64,000 nt of DNA from Siphonodentalium dalli (GCA_032622095.1 CP136063.1:30940987-31004986), one strand, 5' to 3'; shown: positions 35,925-45,727, numbered from the stretch's first letter. The notes: generated by a model not told the origin, from the letters alone. Translations and numbers: made by a program.

Positions 35925-36310
35925 GCGGCTATCGTACATACAAGTGTGACTTGTGGCCGAAGGATTTTAATGAGTCCGGCTCCATGACAAAAGAATCCAC
36001 ACCTGTAATCGACCATACGAGTGTGTCGAATAGCTTTCAGTCACACCAACACATTGGAGTCCACACCATTGATCGGTCATACAAGTGTGACGTGAACCAT
36101 GAGCCATCTAGTGAGTCCGATTCTATGCTTAAGCATAATACATAAGTGATCAATCATACGAGTATTTATTGTTGTTCCCAGTCAGTCCGGTAACCTGACA
36201 TTCACAATGGTGAACGCCCTTATGGGTGCGACGTTTGTCAGAAGAAGTTCGGCGTAACGGTGAGTCTGACCAGATAAGAGAATCCACACTGGTGACCAAA
36301 TTTGTGTAAG
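35925..36310 (+). pseudogene. Decayed C2H2 fingers, third type, plus strand
   Basis: Finger pieces YKCDLWPKDFNESGS, YKCDV and YGCDVCQKKFGV are separated by lost frames. Most fingers lack part of their Cys/His set. The last one (36210-36260) is the best preserved. Confidence 0.65.
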
Positions 36311-36757
36311 TCCAGTAACAAGACGGCATATTTTTTCTCGAAATCGGATGATGTAGCAGATGTATTAGTTCCAACGGAAAGTAGTTGGTCTATTTGGCCT
36401 CGTCTTTGGAGGAAATATCCTATGTCAAACTTTCAAGTCGCAATGTTCTTGGTGCCAAAAGGTTCAGCCTCCTTTAAAAATTGAACGAAATACAAATAAT
36501 TTTATTCTCGATTGTCAGGCAGAGCAATACAAAATTAAATGCCTATCACAATTAGGAACGAATTGAACCAGATTGTGGTTGGTGAAGTAAAATAATTAGT
36601 TAACTTTACCACCAACTTACCCTTGGATTTCATAGTTCTTGAATAGCTGTGTATAATATGCTATCATGGAGGCAGTACATGATGGTATACTAAATTACCA
36701 TTGCCATGTTGCATATATCAATTGGGGTCAAATTAAGTAAATTTTGTATAATAGTTT
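36311..36757. other. Non-coding; part of the right arm of the inverted duplication
   Basis: About 36410-36530 matches 29240-29380 in reverse orientation. Nothing else was recognised. Confidence 0.45.
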
Positions 36758-36842
36758 GTGTCATCGAGTTGGCGATTAGCTTCTGTTATGTAGTCACTAG
36801 TGTTCTGAATAACAACCGCACCACCCTTGTCACTCGGTTTAA
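36745..36842 (-). pseudogene. Penelope-like element fragment, inverted 5' part
   Basis: On the minus strand the frame reads KPSDKGGAVVIQ, then DYITEANRQL and DTNYYTK. This is the block that precedes the reverse transcriptase core in Penelope-like elements. It stops where the plus-strand fragment begins with the same DTNYYTK codons, so the two pieces form an inverted junction. Confidence 0.75.
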
Positions 36843-36851
36843 TGGTGATAA

Positions 36852-37416
36852 TAGACACAAACTATTATACAAAATTGGATGCGGACCCTACTGATGCTTT
36901 CTAATGTGAACTCGCGGACCTCATACAATCATTGCCCGAAAACGACAGAGATCTCGTTCGTCCGGCCGTCGTTCAGACACCCCGCATTGGAACATTCTAC
37001 ACACTTCCTAAGATACAAAAACATGGTGTCCCAGGCCGTCCAATTGTATCAGGGTGTGGAACTATCACTGAGAAAATTTCTAAGCTGATAGACGACGAAC
37101 TCAAACCTATCGCGCGATCTGCTCACAGTTATATAAAAGACTCCACTGACTTTCTAAACAAGATTTCCAGCATTGATGATATTGATGAGCAAACTTTACT
37201 TGTAACTCTCGGCGTAAAGGCATTGTATTCTAATATAAATCACGTGGATGGAATACACGATCGTTAATCTCATATTCTGGAAACACCTCAATGGCCACCG
37301 AAACCATCGCTAAATTGACCGAATTTATTCTTAACCACAACTACTTTCAGTTTAATGGAGATATTTTTCTACAGAAATTGGGAACCGCGATGGGCACTCC
37401 AATGGCTCCTCAGTTT
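36852..37416 (+). pseudogene. Penelope-like element reverse transcriptase fragment
   Basis: Readable blocks are DTNYYTKLDADPTDAF, FYTLPKIQKHGVPGRPIVSG, EKISKLIDDELKP, SYIKDSTDFLNKI, LVTLGVKALYSNI and, in another frame after an early stop, AMGTPMAPQF. In order these are the fingers/palm motifs of Penelope-like reverse transcriptases; the catalytic YADD box and the GIY-YIG endonuclease lie beyond the break. In LVTL-x-VKALYSNI the usual motif A aspartate is Gly. The 3' end abuts the zinc-finger gene at 37417 inside finger 4. Confidence 0.85.
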
Positions 37417-38065
37417 GAATTATCATATGTTTAATCAGATTACATCTCTGTGTGAATGAGGTCTCACAAACATCACACTTATGTGGACGATTGCCGGCGT
37501 GTCTCACAAACGTGTGTGTTCTCATATGAAGTGTCGCTTGAGATGAAGTAGTAAATGATTCCTCACACACACCGCACTGAAGTGGTCGGCCATTGACGTG
37601 GATTAGTCTATGTGTTACCAGATTACCATTCTCTGCAAACGATTCGTCACAAACATCACACTGATATGGACGAGCATGGACGTGAATGTCGTGTTCCATT
37701 ACATGCAGGTGAATGCTCTGGGTGAATGATTTCTCAGACATACCGGTATCGAATTGATAAGGACTATCGTCGGTGTGACTTGTCTTGTGTGTCATTATGT
37801 CACTGTGCTGTGATTTATCGCACTGATACATGTACGCGCTGATATATGAACTGTCGCTTGAGATGAAGTAGTAAATGATTTCTCACACATTGGTTGACCA
37901 TTGACGTAGATTCGTCTATGTGCTACCAGATTTAATACCTTTCTCTGCGAACGATTCGTCACAAACATCGCACTGATATGGACGAGCATCGATGTGGATA
38001 TCATGTTCCATTACATGCATGTGAATGCTCTGGGTGAATGATTTCTCAAACATATCGATTTGATA
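37417..38065 (-). pseudogene. C2H2 zinc-finger gene copy, block II minus-strand gene
   Basis: This is the paralogue of the gene at 21393-21965, with the same fingers (CDVCDESFAENGN, CGVCEESF, CDVCETSF). A second, more damaged copy of the same fingers lies upstream at about 37830-38065, so part of the gene was duplicated in tandem. The 3' side is replaced by a Penelope-like fragment just after NLIKHM, removing the last finger or fingers. Frames open at 37352-37831 and 37795-38004. Confidence 0.7.
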
Positions 38066-38256
38066 AGGACTATATCCTTTATTTAAAGAGATAACCCATC
38101 TTTGATTGAATTTGTTTGATTGTACCGTAAGGAAACCGATTTGAATGACTTTCTATCGTTTTGTAAATGGTTCTACTGAACGAAACCACATACTGAGATG
38201 CATGTTATAAAAGTTAAATCGTCCTTTATTCGACGTGAATATCGATTAATTGACAC
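38066..38256. promoter_or_regulatory. Divergent intergenic region, block II, first segment
   Basis: Matches 21838-22020 up to ATTGACA. It continues at 45291 after the 7-kb element and at 51993 after the LTR element. Confidence 0.45.
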
Positions 38257-38277
38257 ACAGTCCCTAGGAATCACTGT

Positions 38278-39631
38278 TAGTTGAATAAAATATTATTTAA
38301 TAATATTAAATCAATATATTATAGTTAGTTATTATATTAATATATATACCAGTTTGGCAAGTAAAAATTTTGTATACTGCATTTTCATTGGCAGATGATT
38401 TGCAAGAAAATATAGAGTACACATTTTTATGCCACACAAACATTCGCGAATTCTGAGTTTATATCATCATATTCCGTATTTTTTTCTTGAAACGATGGTG
38501 TATTCAGATTGTTAGTATCTTTGCCAACTTACGAGAAAATAGCTGTTAGTTACTCGAATATTCTTTCAGGTGCAAACTCGGTGGAATTCTTTACGATTTG
38601 GGAACACCATGTCCATTCTCTAAATAGCAAATTACTTATTCGCAACCGGTATTTGTTAAAACACGTGTGACATGCAGCCAGTGCTCTGAGTACGAAATCG
38701 GCTTTGATTACCGGATTAATAGCTACAATGCTCAATTCTCATTCAGATAATTGGAATAGTACGGATTATGGTGCCACCGCCTTCCAGTTCTCTTGATTGA
38801 GAGCATTAATACACGTGTGCACGCGTGGAATATTAATCAACTTATTTTTACCCGTGATCATGTTCGTTGAATTAAAATCATATGCGACGACCATATTGGG
38901 CCCACATCTCGTTTGTCATTCGAACAATGTGCATGCCCAGTCTATAGATAGGAGGCATTAAAGCACGGATGACTTTCCCGGTGGGTATGCTGCTAAAATA
39001 GTCAGAAGCCTCCCATATATAAAACAGAAAGGATATTAAAATATAGACATATAAAATATAAATTATTACAGCTCGTTGGTTCTTCCCCATACAGCAACCA
39101 ATTCAACTCAACTTTTGCCGTGTTCAGACATGATGTTTTCTATGTTCAATATCCTCAAACAACAACCGTGGGGTGAAGGAGAAGATCTCTCGATCTTTTC
39201 GACCAATCCGGGCGCTTCGCGCCCTCCTACTCTCTTCTCTCTTCACAACTGGAAACAATATATATACCAACGGACAAAACTCACACGGATTAATCAAGGT
39301 TTTATCCACCGATCGTGGTTCTAAATGGACGTGGGGCATTGCTTCTTGCTTTGGTGGCATCCGTCTCATGCGCAGTATAGGCTAACACATACTGTGCATG
39401 GGTATATATGTATCAATCTCACAAACAATACAAGCGCTTTTCATCGGAATTATATGAATTGAATTGTTTAATATACACGAACATATAAGGCATTCAAAAG
39501 TGGGTTGCATGGGAGGGCCAAGGGCCCTTTCAAATCTTCCCGGGTATCATTACAAACTCCAAAGTTGTGGTGACGGTCTCGATCTGTTCGACCATCTCGG
39601 GCGCGAAACAAACTACTCTCATTATTTATCA
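38278..39631. other. Left interior of the 7.0 kb element
   Basis: AT-rich on the left. Two related segments with CTCGATCT-TTCGACCA lie near 39187 and 39568, and small frames on both strands have no recognisable domain. Confidence 0.4.
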
Positions 39632-39897
39632 TTGCTAATGTGTTCATGGCCCGATTCTGCGAGCGCAATGCAGGTGTTGAATTTATTGACAATACTGACA
39701 AATTCCAATCGTGCGATGGCGTACGAAAGGAACTATTTAGTGACAAGGACCGAAAGGGCATACACTTTAGTCCGGATGGCAGAGACAAACTGGCTGAGTC
39801 ATTTGTTACGACGTCAAATGAAACGGTAAAGGCCAGCCGAAAACGAAATGCCTCGACCCCAAGAATGGAGCAAAGCAAACATGTTAAAATAAACTCG
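39632..39897 (+). CDS. SGNH-hydrolase-like C-terminus, probable LINE ORF1 remnant
   Basis: The frame includes FIDNTDKFQSCDG and DKDRKGIHFSPDGRDKLAE, the last SGNH block with its catalytic-type His followed by a Ser-Pro-x-Gly turn, then a basic tail. It lies just before a LINE ORF2. CR1-group LINEs are known to carry an esterase in ORF1, so this is probably the end of ORF1; upstream SGNH blocks are missing. The tail at 3-329 is similar in plan but not a close copy. Confidence 0.6.
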
Positions 39898-39994
39898 TGA
39901 TATGTGTCCTGCGGTGCAAATCACTTTAGAACTGAACTTTGCCACATTGATATTTTTTCATTTTCATATAGAACTAAAATATTGAATGCAGAAT

Positions 39995-40372
39995 ATGACG
40001 ATGACGACGACGATGATGATGCTGATGATGCTGATGATGGAGATGCTGATTTTGCGGAAAATCATGACGATGCCAACCATGACATTTCCGATGATGACGA
40101 CGATGACAACGAAAGTGATGTTACTGCTGATGACGAAACGACTGATGATGACGACGATACTGATACTACTGCTGATGATGGTGATGGTGGTGATGACGAT
40201 GATGATGATGTTGATGCTGATGGTGATAATGATGATGATGATGATGATAGTGATGATGATGATGACGATAGTGATGATGATGATGATGATGATGATAATG
40301 ATGATGATGGCGATAATGATGATGATGATAATGATGATGATGATGACGATGGTGATGATGATGAATCTGGAT
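39995..40372 (+). repeat. GAT/GAC-rich microsatellite-like array
   Basis: About 380 bp built almost only of GAT, GAC and single-base variants. Read in one frame it codes poly-Asp, in another poly-Met. A second array of the same kind lies at 43530-43795, beyond ORF2. Confidence 0.85.
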
Positions 40373-41617
40373 GTGACAAAGACGACGATAGGAAAAATAA
40401 ACCGCGTATTAGCTATAAACGTATGCGGACTCGAGAAACGCCTGAAATATCCAGAGTTCTTAGATTTTATTAGTAAATATGATATATTATGCCTCTCGGA
40501 AACAAAAACACTTAACGATGTTAAGGCGGTTATCCCTGGGTTTACAGTATTTCCTACAAATGGAAGGAACATGAGTGGATATGTATCCGGGGGTATCGTA
40601 GTTGCGGTGAAACATAGTATTGAAAATCATGTCAAATTGGTAGACACAAAGTCTTCATTAGTCACGTGGTGTAAAGTGGCATCGAGTTATATGGGGGAAG
40701 ACAAAGACCTTCTTATTGGAGCTGTATATATCCCACCAACGAACACGCGGTATGTAAATGATAACTGGCAGTTTGAAATAGAGTCGGAAGTACGAGACTT
40801 GCGTGCCGAAGCATCTATTTTAATGTTAGGCGATTTTAACGCCAGAACAGCACTACTCAAAGATTTCACCCCGACTGAATGTTTAATTGGCGCGGAACAC
40901 ATATTAGGCGATGAAAGTAACTTGAAAGACGATATATGGAGTCGACCAGATTTCGACCCAGGTCCACGAGCCACCCAAGATAAAGGTAAACCAAATTCAT
41001 TTGGGTACAGACTTGTTGAAATGTGCGACAATATCAAAGTGATAATAGCAAACGGCCGGCTAGGTAATGACAACGGAATTGGCATGCTTACAAATCACAA
41101 TAAGAGTTTAATAGATTATGCGCTGGTGAGCTACGATATGGTAGAGACTCTGCACGATTTCTATGTTAATGAATTTAGCGAATTTATCTCGGATATTCAT
41201 TGCGCTCTCACAGTAGAACTATTGGTGGACCCAAAAGTAGATACGCCTAATATACATGACGATCGTAAACTTCCACTGGGCCCAAAACCAGGTCGATGGG
41301 ACGGTGATAGGCTATGTGATTTTGTTTCAAACTTCTGCAATACACAAATTGATGATCTATTTAAGCTAGCAGATAACTTGACCTCACAAAACGATATTGA
41401 TAACCTTTGTAGCAATATAGAATACACGTTTTTTCTCGCAGCAACAAAAACGTTCGGTCTAGTCGAGAAAACTAATGTTCGTAAAAAAAGAAAAGGACCA
41501 CACTGGTTTGATACCGAGTGCACTCATATCCGAAAGTCTTTTAACCGAGCAAAACGAATATATAAGAAACGTCCATCGCCAAATAACAAATTAAAAATGA
41601 AAAACGCAGGGAAATAA
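40361..41617 (+). CDS. LINE ORF2, APE-type endonuclease part
   Basis: After the repeat, an ATG at 40361 starts MNLDVTKT and the domain follows at once. Motifs in order: AINVCGL, LCLSETK (catalytic Glu), GAVYIPP, LMLGDFNAR (Asp/Asn pair), SLIDYALVS and SDIH near residue 270. The enzyme nicks target DNA for target-primed reverse transcription. The frame continues to KRRGPHW-like connector sequence and stops at 41615-41617. The RT continues in a different frame, so ORF2 is broken here. The frame can be extended upstream through the repeat as poly-Met, which I regard as not real. Confidence 0.85.
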   Translation: MNLDVTKTTIGKINRVLAINVCGLEKRLKYPEFLDFISKYDILCLSETKTLNDVKAVIPGFTVFPTNGRNMSGYVSGGIVVAVKHSIENHVKLVDTKSSLVTWCKVASSYMGEDKDLLIGAVYIPPTNTRYVNDNWQFEIESEVRDLRAEASILMLGDFNARTALLKDFTPTECLIGAEHILGDESNLKDDIWSRPDFDPGPRATQDKGKPNSFGYRLVEMCDNIKVIIANGRLGNDNGIGMLTNHNKSLIDYALVSYDMVETLHDFYVNEFSEFISDIHCALTVELLVDPKVDTPNIHDDRKLPLGPKPGRWDGDRLCDFVSNFCNTQIDDLFKLADNLTSQNDIDNLCSNIEYTFFLAATKTFGLVEKTNVRKKRKGPHWFDTECTHIRKSFNRAKRIYKKRPSPNNKLKMKNAGK

Positions 41618-41670
41618 AGTCACCTGGTTCAGACAATATCTTACCAGAATATATAATTAACACAAAACAT

Positions 41671-43521
41671 TTGATGTTTGATATATACCTGAAACTGTTT
41701 AATGCTATTTTGAGAAGTGGAATCTTCCCCGAACGTTGGACAGAAGGTCTAATCCAACCTATTTTCAAGAAAAAGGGGAAGCGATCATACCCGGACTCCT
41801 ACCGAGGAATCACTCTATTGAGCGTAATGGGAAAATTATTTTCATCGATTTTGAACAAAAGACTAGTTGATTTTTGCGAAGAAAGTGACACTGTCTCTGA
41901 ATTTCAAGCGGGTTTCCGAAAAAACCACTCAACGGTTGATAATATTTTTATCCTCAAGTGTCTTATTGATATGTATCTTTCCCGGGGAAAAAAACTGTAC
42001 AGTTGTTTTATTGATTTTAGAAAAGCATTTGACACGGTTTGGCGTGACGGCCTATGGGTAAAACTGATGACGACGAATATTAATGGCCGCATTCTTAAAG
42101 TTATACGCAGTATGTATTGCAATATTAAGTCATGTGTCGTACAAGGAGGTGAACGATCTGAGTTTCTTAGTTGTAATATGGGGGTGAGACAGGGCGAATC
42201 CCTGTCACCTTTCTTGTTCTCAATGTATCTAAATGATTTAGAAACTTTTCTCGATAATTGTGCCATCGATGGCTTAAAATTTTTAAGTGACGAGTTCTAT
42301 GATAAACTTGGACACTACATGAAAATTATGTGTGTGCTTTACGCCGATGATACGATTATTCTCGCAGAAGACCACGAAAGTATGCAACGTGCTTTGAATG
42401 CTTTTAGCAATTACGCAACAACATGGAAGTTAACTGTCAATGTAGACAAAACTAAGGCCATGGTGTTTTGCAACCGTAAAGATGACTATATGGAACAATT
42501 GACCCTTGATGGTGAAAACATTGAGTTTGTGAACAATATGACATACCTTGGGGTAGAGTTTTTTCATAATGGAAGATTCTGTCAAGCAGTGAAAAAGATT
42601 GTGACTGTAGGCAAGAAGGCTATCTATAGTTTTCTAGGCCAAACAGGAAAATTAAACCTGACTAATGATTTAATTTTCACCTTATTCGACAAAACAATTG
42701 AACCAATAGTCATGTATTGTAGTGAAATTTGGGCTATGGAAATTTTATACGAGTTGGACAAACTAATCCTCGGGTTTTATAAACAGATTCTTAAAATGAA
42801 AAGAAGTACACCCACATTTATGGTTTATGGGGAAATTGGAAGATATCCACTGAGCATAAAATGCAAGTTACGCATGCTATCCTACTGGAAGCGGATTCTA
42901 GATGGTAAATGCTCTAAAGTCGTGCAAAAATTGTATAGGTTTTCGCTACAAATGGATAATTCCGGTAAAACAAACAAACGCACGACTTGGCTATCCTGTA
43001 TTAAGGGACTAATAGATTCTTCCGGACATAATCACATTTGGAATGAACAGAACATTTCTAATCATGACATTAAGAATATTGAGAACACTTTCAGAGATCA
43101 ATTTATTCAGAAATGGTGGTACGACATCGATAACTCATCACGGGGTCTTTTTTATCGAAATTTCAAAATGAAGTTTGGCTATGAGACTTACTTTTTTAAT
43201 TTACCTCGTGATATATCTCAAAATATTATGCGATTGAGAACTGCCAATCACAGACTAGGTGTTGAAACTAGTAGATGGGGCAATGCAGGCAAACGCAGCA
43301 ATGAATGCACTATATGTAGACAGGCCGATGCGAATGATGAATATCACCTTGTATCCATTTGTAAATCATTGGATGGGGCGAGACAGAAATATTTACCACG
43401 ATATTATTGTGAAGAACCATCTAGATGGAAATTCTATAAACTATTAGCTACCAGCAACCCCGAACTTCAGAAATGTCTAGGTATTTTAATTAAAATAGGA
43501 CTGAAAAGGATCGACAAATAA
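41671..43521 (+). CDS. LINE ORF2, reverse transcriptase part (616 aa)
   Basis: Reverse transcriptase motifs are intact: FPERWTEGLIQPIFKKKG, SYRGITLLSVMGK, FIDFRKAFDTV (motif A), GVRQGESLSPFLF (motif B) and LYADDTIIL (motif C, catalytic Asp pair near residue 225). The C-terminus has LRTANHRLGVE and a Cys-x2-Cys...His...Cys knuckle (CTIC, DEYH, SIC) typical of CR1/Jockey-group ORF2. The first ATG lies inside the RT; the bases before it read REIKSPGSDNILPEY, the true N-terminal RT block, in a frame open back to about 41610. The polymerase itself is uninterrupted. Confidence 0.88.
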   Translation: MMFDIYLKLFNAILRSGIFPERWTEGLIQPIFKKKGKRSYPDSYRGITLLSVMGKLFSSILNKRLVDFCEESDTVSEFQAGFRKNHSTVDNIFILKCLIDMYLSRGKKLYSCFIDFRKAFDTVWRDGLWVKLMTTNINGRILKVIRSMYCNIKSCVVQGGERSEFLSCNMGVRQGESLSPFLFSMYLNDLETFLDNCAIDGLKFLSDEFYDKLGHYMKIMCVLYADDTIILAEDHESMQRALNAFSNYATTWKLTVNVDKTKAMVFCNRKDDYMEQLTLDGENIEFVNNMTYLGVEFFHNGRFCQAVKKIVTVGKKAIYSFLGQTGKLNLTNDLIFTLFDKTIEPIVMYCSEIWAMEILYELDKLILGFYKQILKMKRSTPTFMVYGEIGRYPLSIKCKLRMLSYWKRILDGKCSKVVQKLYRFSLQMDNSGKTNKRTTWLSCIKGLIDSSGHNHIWNEQNISNHDIKNIENTFRDQFIQKWWYDIDNSSRGLFYRNFKMKFGYETYFFNLPRDISQNIMRLRTANHRLGVETSRWGNAGKRSNECTICRQADANDEYHLVSICKSLDGARQKYLPRYYCEEPSRWKFYKLLATSNPELQKCLGILIKIGLKRIDK

Positions 43522-43529
43522 CGACCGCG

Positions 43530-43795
43530 GTGATGATATTGAGGATTATGAGGACGATTACGATAATAATGACGATGACGAAGATGATGGTGTTGATGAT
43601 GACGATGATGATGATAATAAAGGCGATGCTGATAATGACGACGATGATGATGGTGACGATGAGGATGAGGACGATGGTGATGAATGACGATGATGAAATG
43701 ACGAGTAGTTATGATGGTTATGATGATTGCATGATATTGGTGATGATAATGATGATGATGGTGATGATGATGATGCGACGATGATGATGACTGCA
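43530..43795 (+). repeat. Second GAT-rich array, 3' of the LINE ORF2
   Basis: Same composition as 39995-40372, directly after the ORF2 stop. It may be part of the LINE 3' region or target microsatellite. Confidence 0.8.
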
Positions 43796-43880
43796 TGGCT
43801 ATGTTGTAAATAGTGTATATATGTTCACATTCATCTCTAATTTCATGTTAATTCATGATTGAGTAAATAAAGCATTCACC

Positions 43881-44038
43881 AGCGATGGGAGATAACTCTA
43901 AAAAAGCAGGGTGTTCTACGCGTTGTGCATACGCCACAAGCACACACGCGACCTGTCTGCATCCTACCCTATTACCGACCAACTAGTTTTGCCATAGTAA
44001 AGAGCGATGTAATAATAAATAAGCAAATTTTAACTTAC
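43881..44038 (-). other. Presumed intron side of the helicase-like exon
   Basis: The donor GTAAGTTA lies at 44031-44038 on the minus strand. No matching next exon was found to the left before the LINE. Confidence 0.4.
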
Positions 44039-44142
44039 CTAAGCAAAAACGTCTTTCCTGTCCCACATTGGCCCGTAACAATTATGTTATGCCCATTTAG
44101 CACTTGGTGTAAACAATACGCCTGTTGTTTGTTGAGATTCAT
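44039..44142 (-). CDS. PIF1-like helicase, first-exon fragment
   Basis: From an ATG at 44142 the minus strand codes 34 residues, beginning MNLNKQQAYCLHQVLNGHN and continuing IIVTGQCGTGKTFLL. GQCGTGKT is a complete Walker A nucleotide-binding loop. The preceding LNxxQ...VLxGxN pattern is the Q-motif side of PIF1-type DNA helicases. The exon ends exactly at a canonical donor, AG|GTAAGTT, in phase 2. It is too short for a simple open-frame scan. Only this exon is seen, inside the 7.0 kb TIR element and next to a LINE, so it may be a captured gene piece or the start of a gene interrupted by the LINE. Family assignment is good, function unproven. Confidence 0.65.
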
Positions 44143-45290
44143 TTCAACTTGACAGCATATCGGAGAGAAATGGTGATGTGGCGAAGAAACACGCGCCAAA
44201 ATGGTCAATCATGTCACGTGGAATGAGGTAATTAGTGTTAATGCACGCTTGTGTAATCATAGGGTCAATGAACGACTTTCAGACACGAATAAGGCAAATC
44301 AAAAAAATCGAGATTAACATACCATGCCGACCCTATTTTATTTGCATATCTTTTATGTAAATTTCTCTCTTATGCCCGAAATTTATGTTTGGAAGAATAA
44401 TATAATTAACACTAGTAAAATACTCGCCCTTCCGCCCCATTTGAAAATAAAGTTGAATGAAAGTCCAGCAATTTATTGTCATCAGAAGACCGCTCCCAAA
44501 TCAAAGGCAATTAGCATGCCGTCCAATTAACACCCACACTACCTAATGACCCGAATTCAATAGGGGCCGAACAAGCCAGGCCGAAAGAGCCCTGGACCGA
44601 AAAGTCCAAGGCCGAAAGAGCCCTGGACCGAATCGACCCGCTCCCCTCTGTATCTGTGATTGTTATGTGCTAGGAACCAAGACTGGATCCTGGATTTTAC
44701 AGGACTTGGCAAATAAGAACATCGCGATGGTCGGATAAACAAATTTATATGTTTTGAATTGAATAAAACACACCATTCGAATTTTAATTATCAACCCGAT
44801 ATCACCATTTCAACATTAGATGTCCGGGATCCGTTTCGTATTTTAGTCAAATGTTGCGATTTCGCTTTAAGGAAGTGTCAATAAGGAACTGAAGAGAGAC
44901 ACTACCGCGTCAGCAAAAAATGATTTTCACCAGTTCCATAAATGTGAATTTATGCTGATATTTGGATGGAAAATCACGATTTATGTACAAATGAGACCAG
45001 GTAGAGTTTATATGACCCAACGAGCGCATTAAGTACTATTAACTTAATTGTCACATGTCAATTGTGGGGAGATAAATACAATTTTTTCGAACGAAAAATC
45101 CAATTGTTCGTTTTAGTGATAGAGCACAGGGGGTGGTCTCTAGCCAATGAGATGATTGTTTACATAATAACAAAATCTGAAGTTGCCTAACTGCACCAGT
45201 TATCTGTATAGAAGAGGTAATGTATCTAGATCTATTTGTTATATTTTAATCAAATTTAATATTATATGGACAGTGATTCCTATGACTGTG
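44143..45290. other. Right interior of the 7.0 kb element
   Basis: No further gene recognised. At 44570-44635 a 31-bp unit with GGCCGAAAGAGCCCTGGACC is duplicated in tandem with variants on either side. Near 45118 a short stretch, GATAGAGCACAGGGGG, resembles the start of the element 1 LTR. Confidence 0.45.
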
Positions 45291-45418
45291 ATTGACACAT
45301 AAACCTTCCTTGTTACATTGTGTTATTTGAATTCGATTCGACATAGATCAGATATCTATCTAGACGGTCTGGATCTGGATAAATACGGTCAAGTAGGCTA
45401 CCCAATTTGGTATGGTAG
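45291..45418. promoter_or_regulatory. Divergent intergenic region, block II, second segment
   Basis: Continues the sequence left at 38256: ATTGACACATAAACC through the GACGGTCTGGATCTGGATAA block to TATGGTAG. It is then interrupted by the LTR element and resumes at 51993. Confidence 0.45.
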
Positions 45419-45726
45419 TGTTGTGAAATTGGGTTTCTAATCAATGGGAGATAATTCTATTAGAAGTGACCGGAGCTGGAGCGGCGATAAGTTTGTACCG
45501 GAAAGTGAACCGGAACTCTCGGCTCGAGAAGAAGTGACGAGATCGGAAAGGAGAACTAAAAGAGAAACCAAATTGAACACATCGTTATTTTATTGCTGTT
45601 GCTATTTTCATTATTATCTGATACAATCTTCACGTTTCTGCATATATATATTGGTGAGTATAAACCTTATTATCTTGTGCATGTATTAATATAACTTGTA
45701 CTTATTATATACCAATTTTCACAACA
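45419..45726 (+). repeat. Left LTR of the 6.6 kb element
   Basis: 308 bp, apparently identical to 51685-51992. An 81-codon frame from an ATG at 45444 lies inside both LTRs; being short it is not claimed as a gene. Confidence 0.92.
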
Positions 45727-45727
45727 T

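Larger units (their letters stand above)
39632..43880 (+). mobile_element. CR1/Jockey-group LINE, broken
   Basis: Parts in order: ORF1 SGNH tail, GAT-rich array, APE-type endonuclease, reverse transcriptase with a C-terminal CCHC motif, a second GAT-rich array, and AATAAA near 43867. ORF2 is in two frames, with a gap between endonuclease and RT around 41600-41640 where the connector region is shortened. The 5' edge is uncertain. It lies inside the 7.0 kb TIR element. Confidence 0.8.
38257..45290. mobile_element. 7.0 kb TIR element inserted in block II, family unknown
   Basis: Ends are inverted repeats of about 21 bp: CACAGTCCCTAGGAATCACT on the left and, on the other strand, CACAGTCATAGGAATCACT on the right. 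ATTGACA is duplicated (38250-38256, 45291-45297); the empty site with one ATTGACA survives in block I (about 22030) and block III (about 56222). Inside are a LINE (about 39630-43880) and a PIF1-helicase-like exon (44039-44142). No transposase was recognised. A CAC start is seen in CACTA/Chapaev-type elements, but their target duplications are shorter. A 7-bp duplication is known in P- and Dada-type elements. I leave it unassigned. Confidence 0.75.

Noticed and set aside
39904-40473. 189-codon frame with a long poly-Asp stretch
   Set aside because: It is the GAT/GAC microsatellite read in one frame; another frame gives poly-Met. It runs into the LINE endonuclease out of frame, so it is not a gene.
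45110-45160. Stretch resembling the start of the element 1 LTR (GATAGAGCACAGGGGG)
   Set aside because: The match covers only about 20 bases and has no partner repeat or target duplication; not enough to call a solo LTR.
45444-45689. 81-codon frame present identically in both LTRs of the 6.6 kb element
   Set aside because: Duplicated because LTRs are identical. It is short, and its last third is an AT-rich hydrophobic stretch typical of LTR U3/R sequence. Kept only as a remark.
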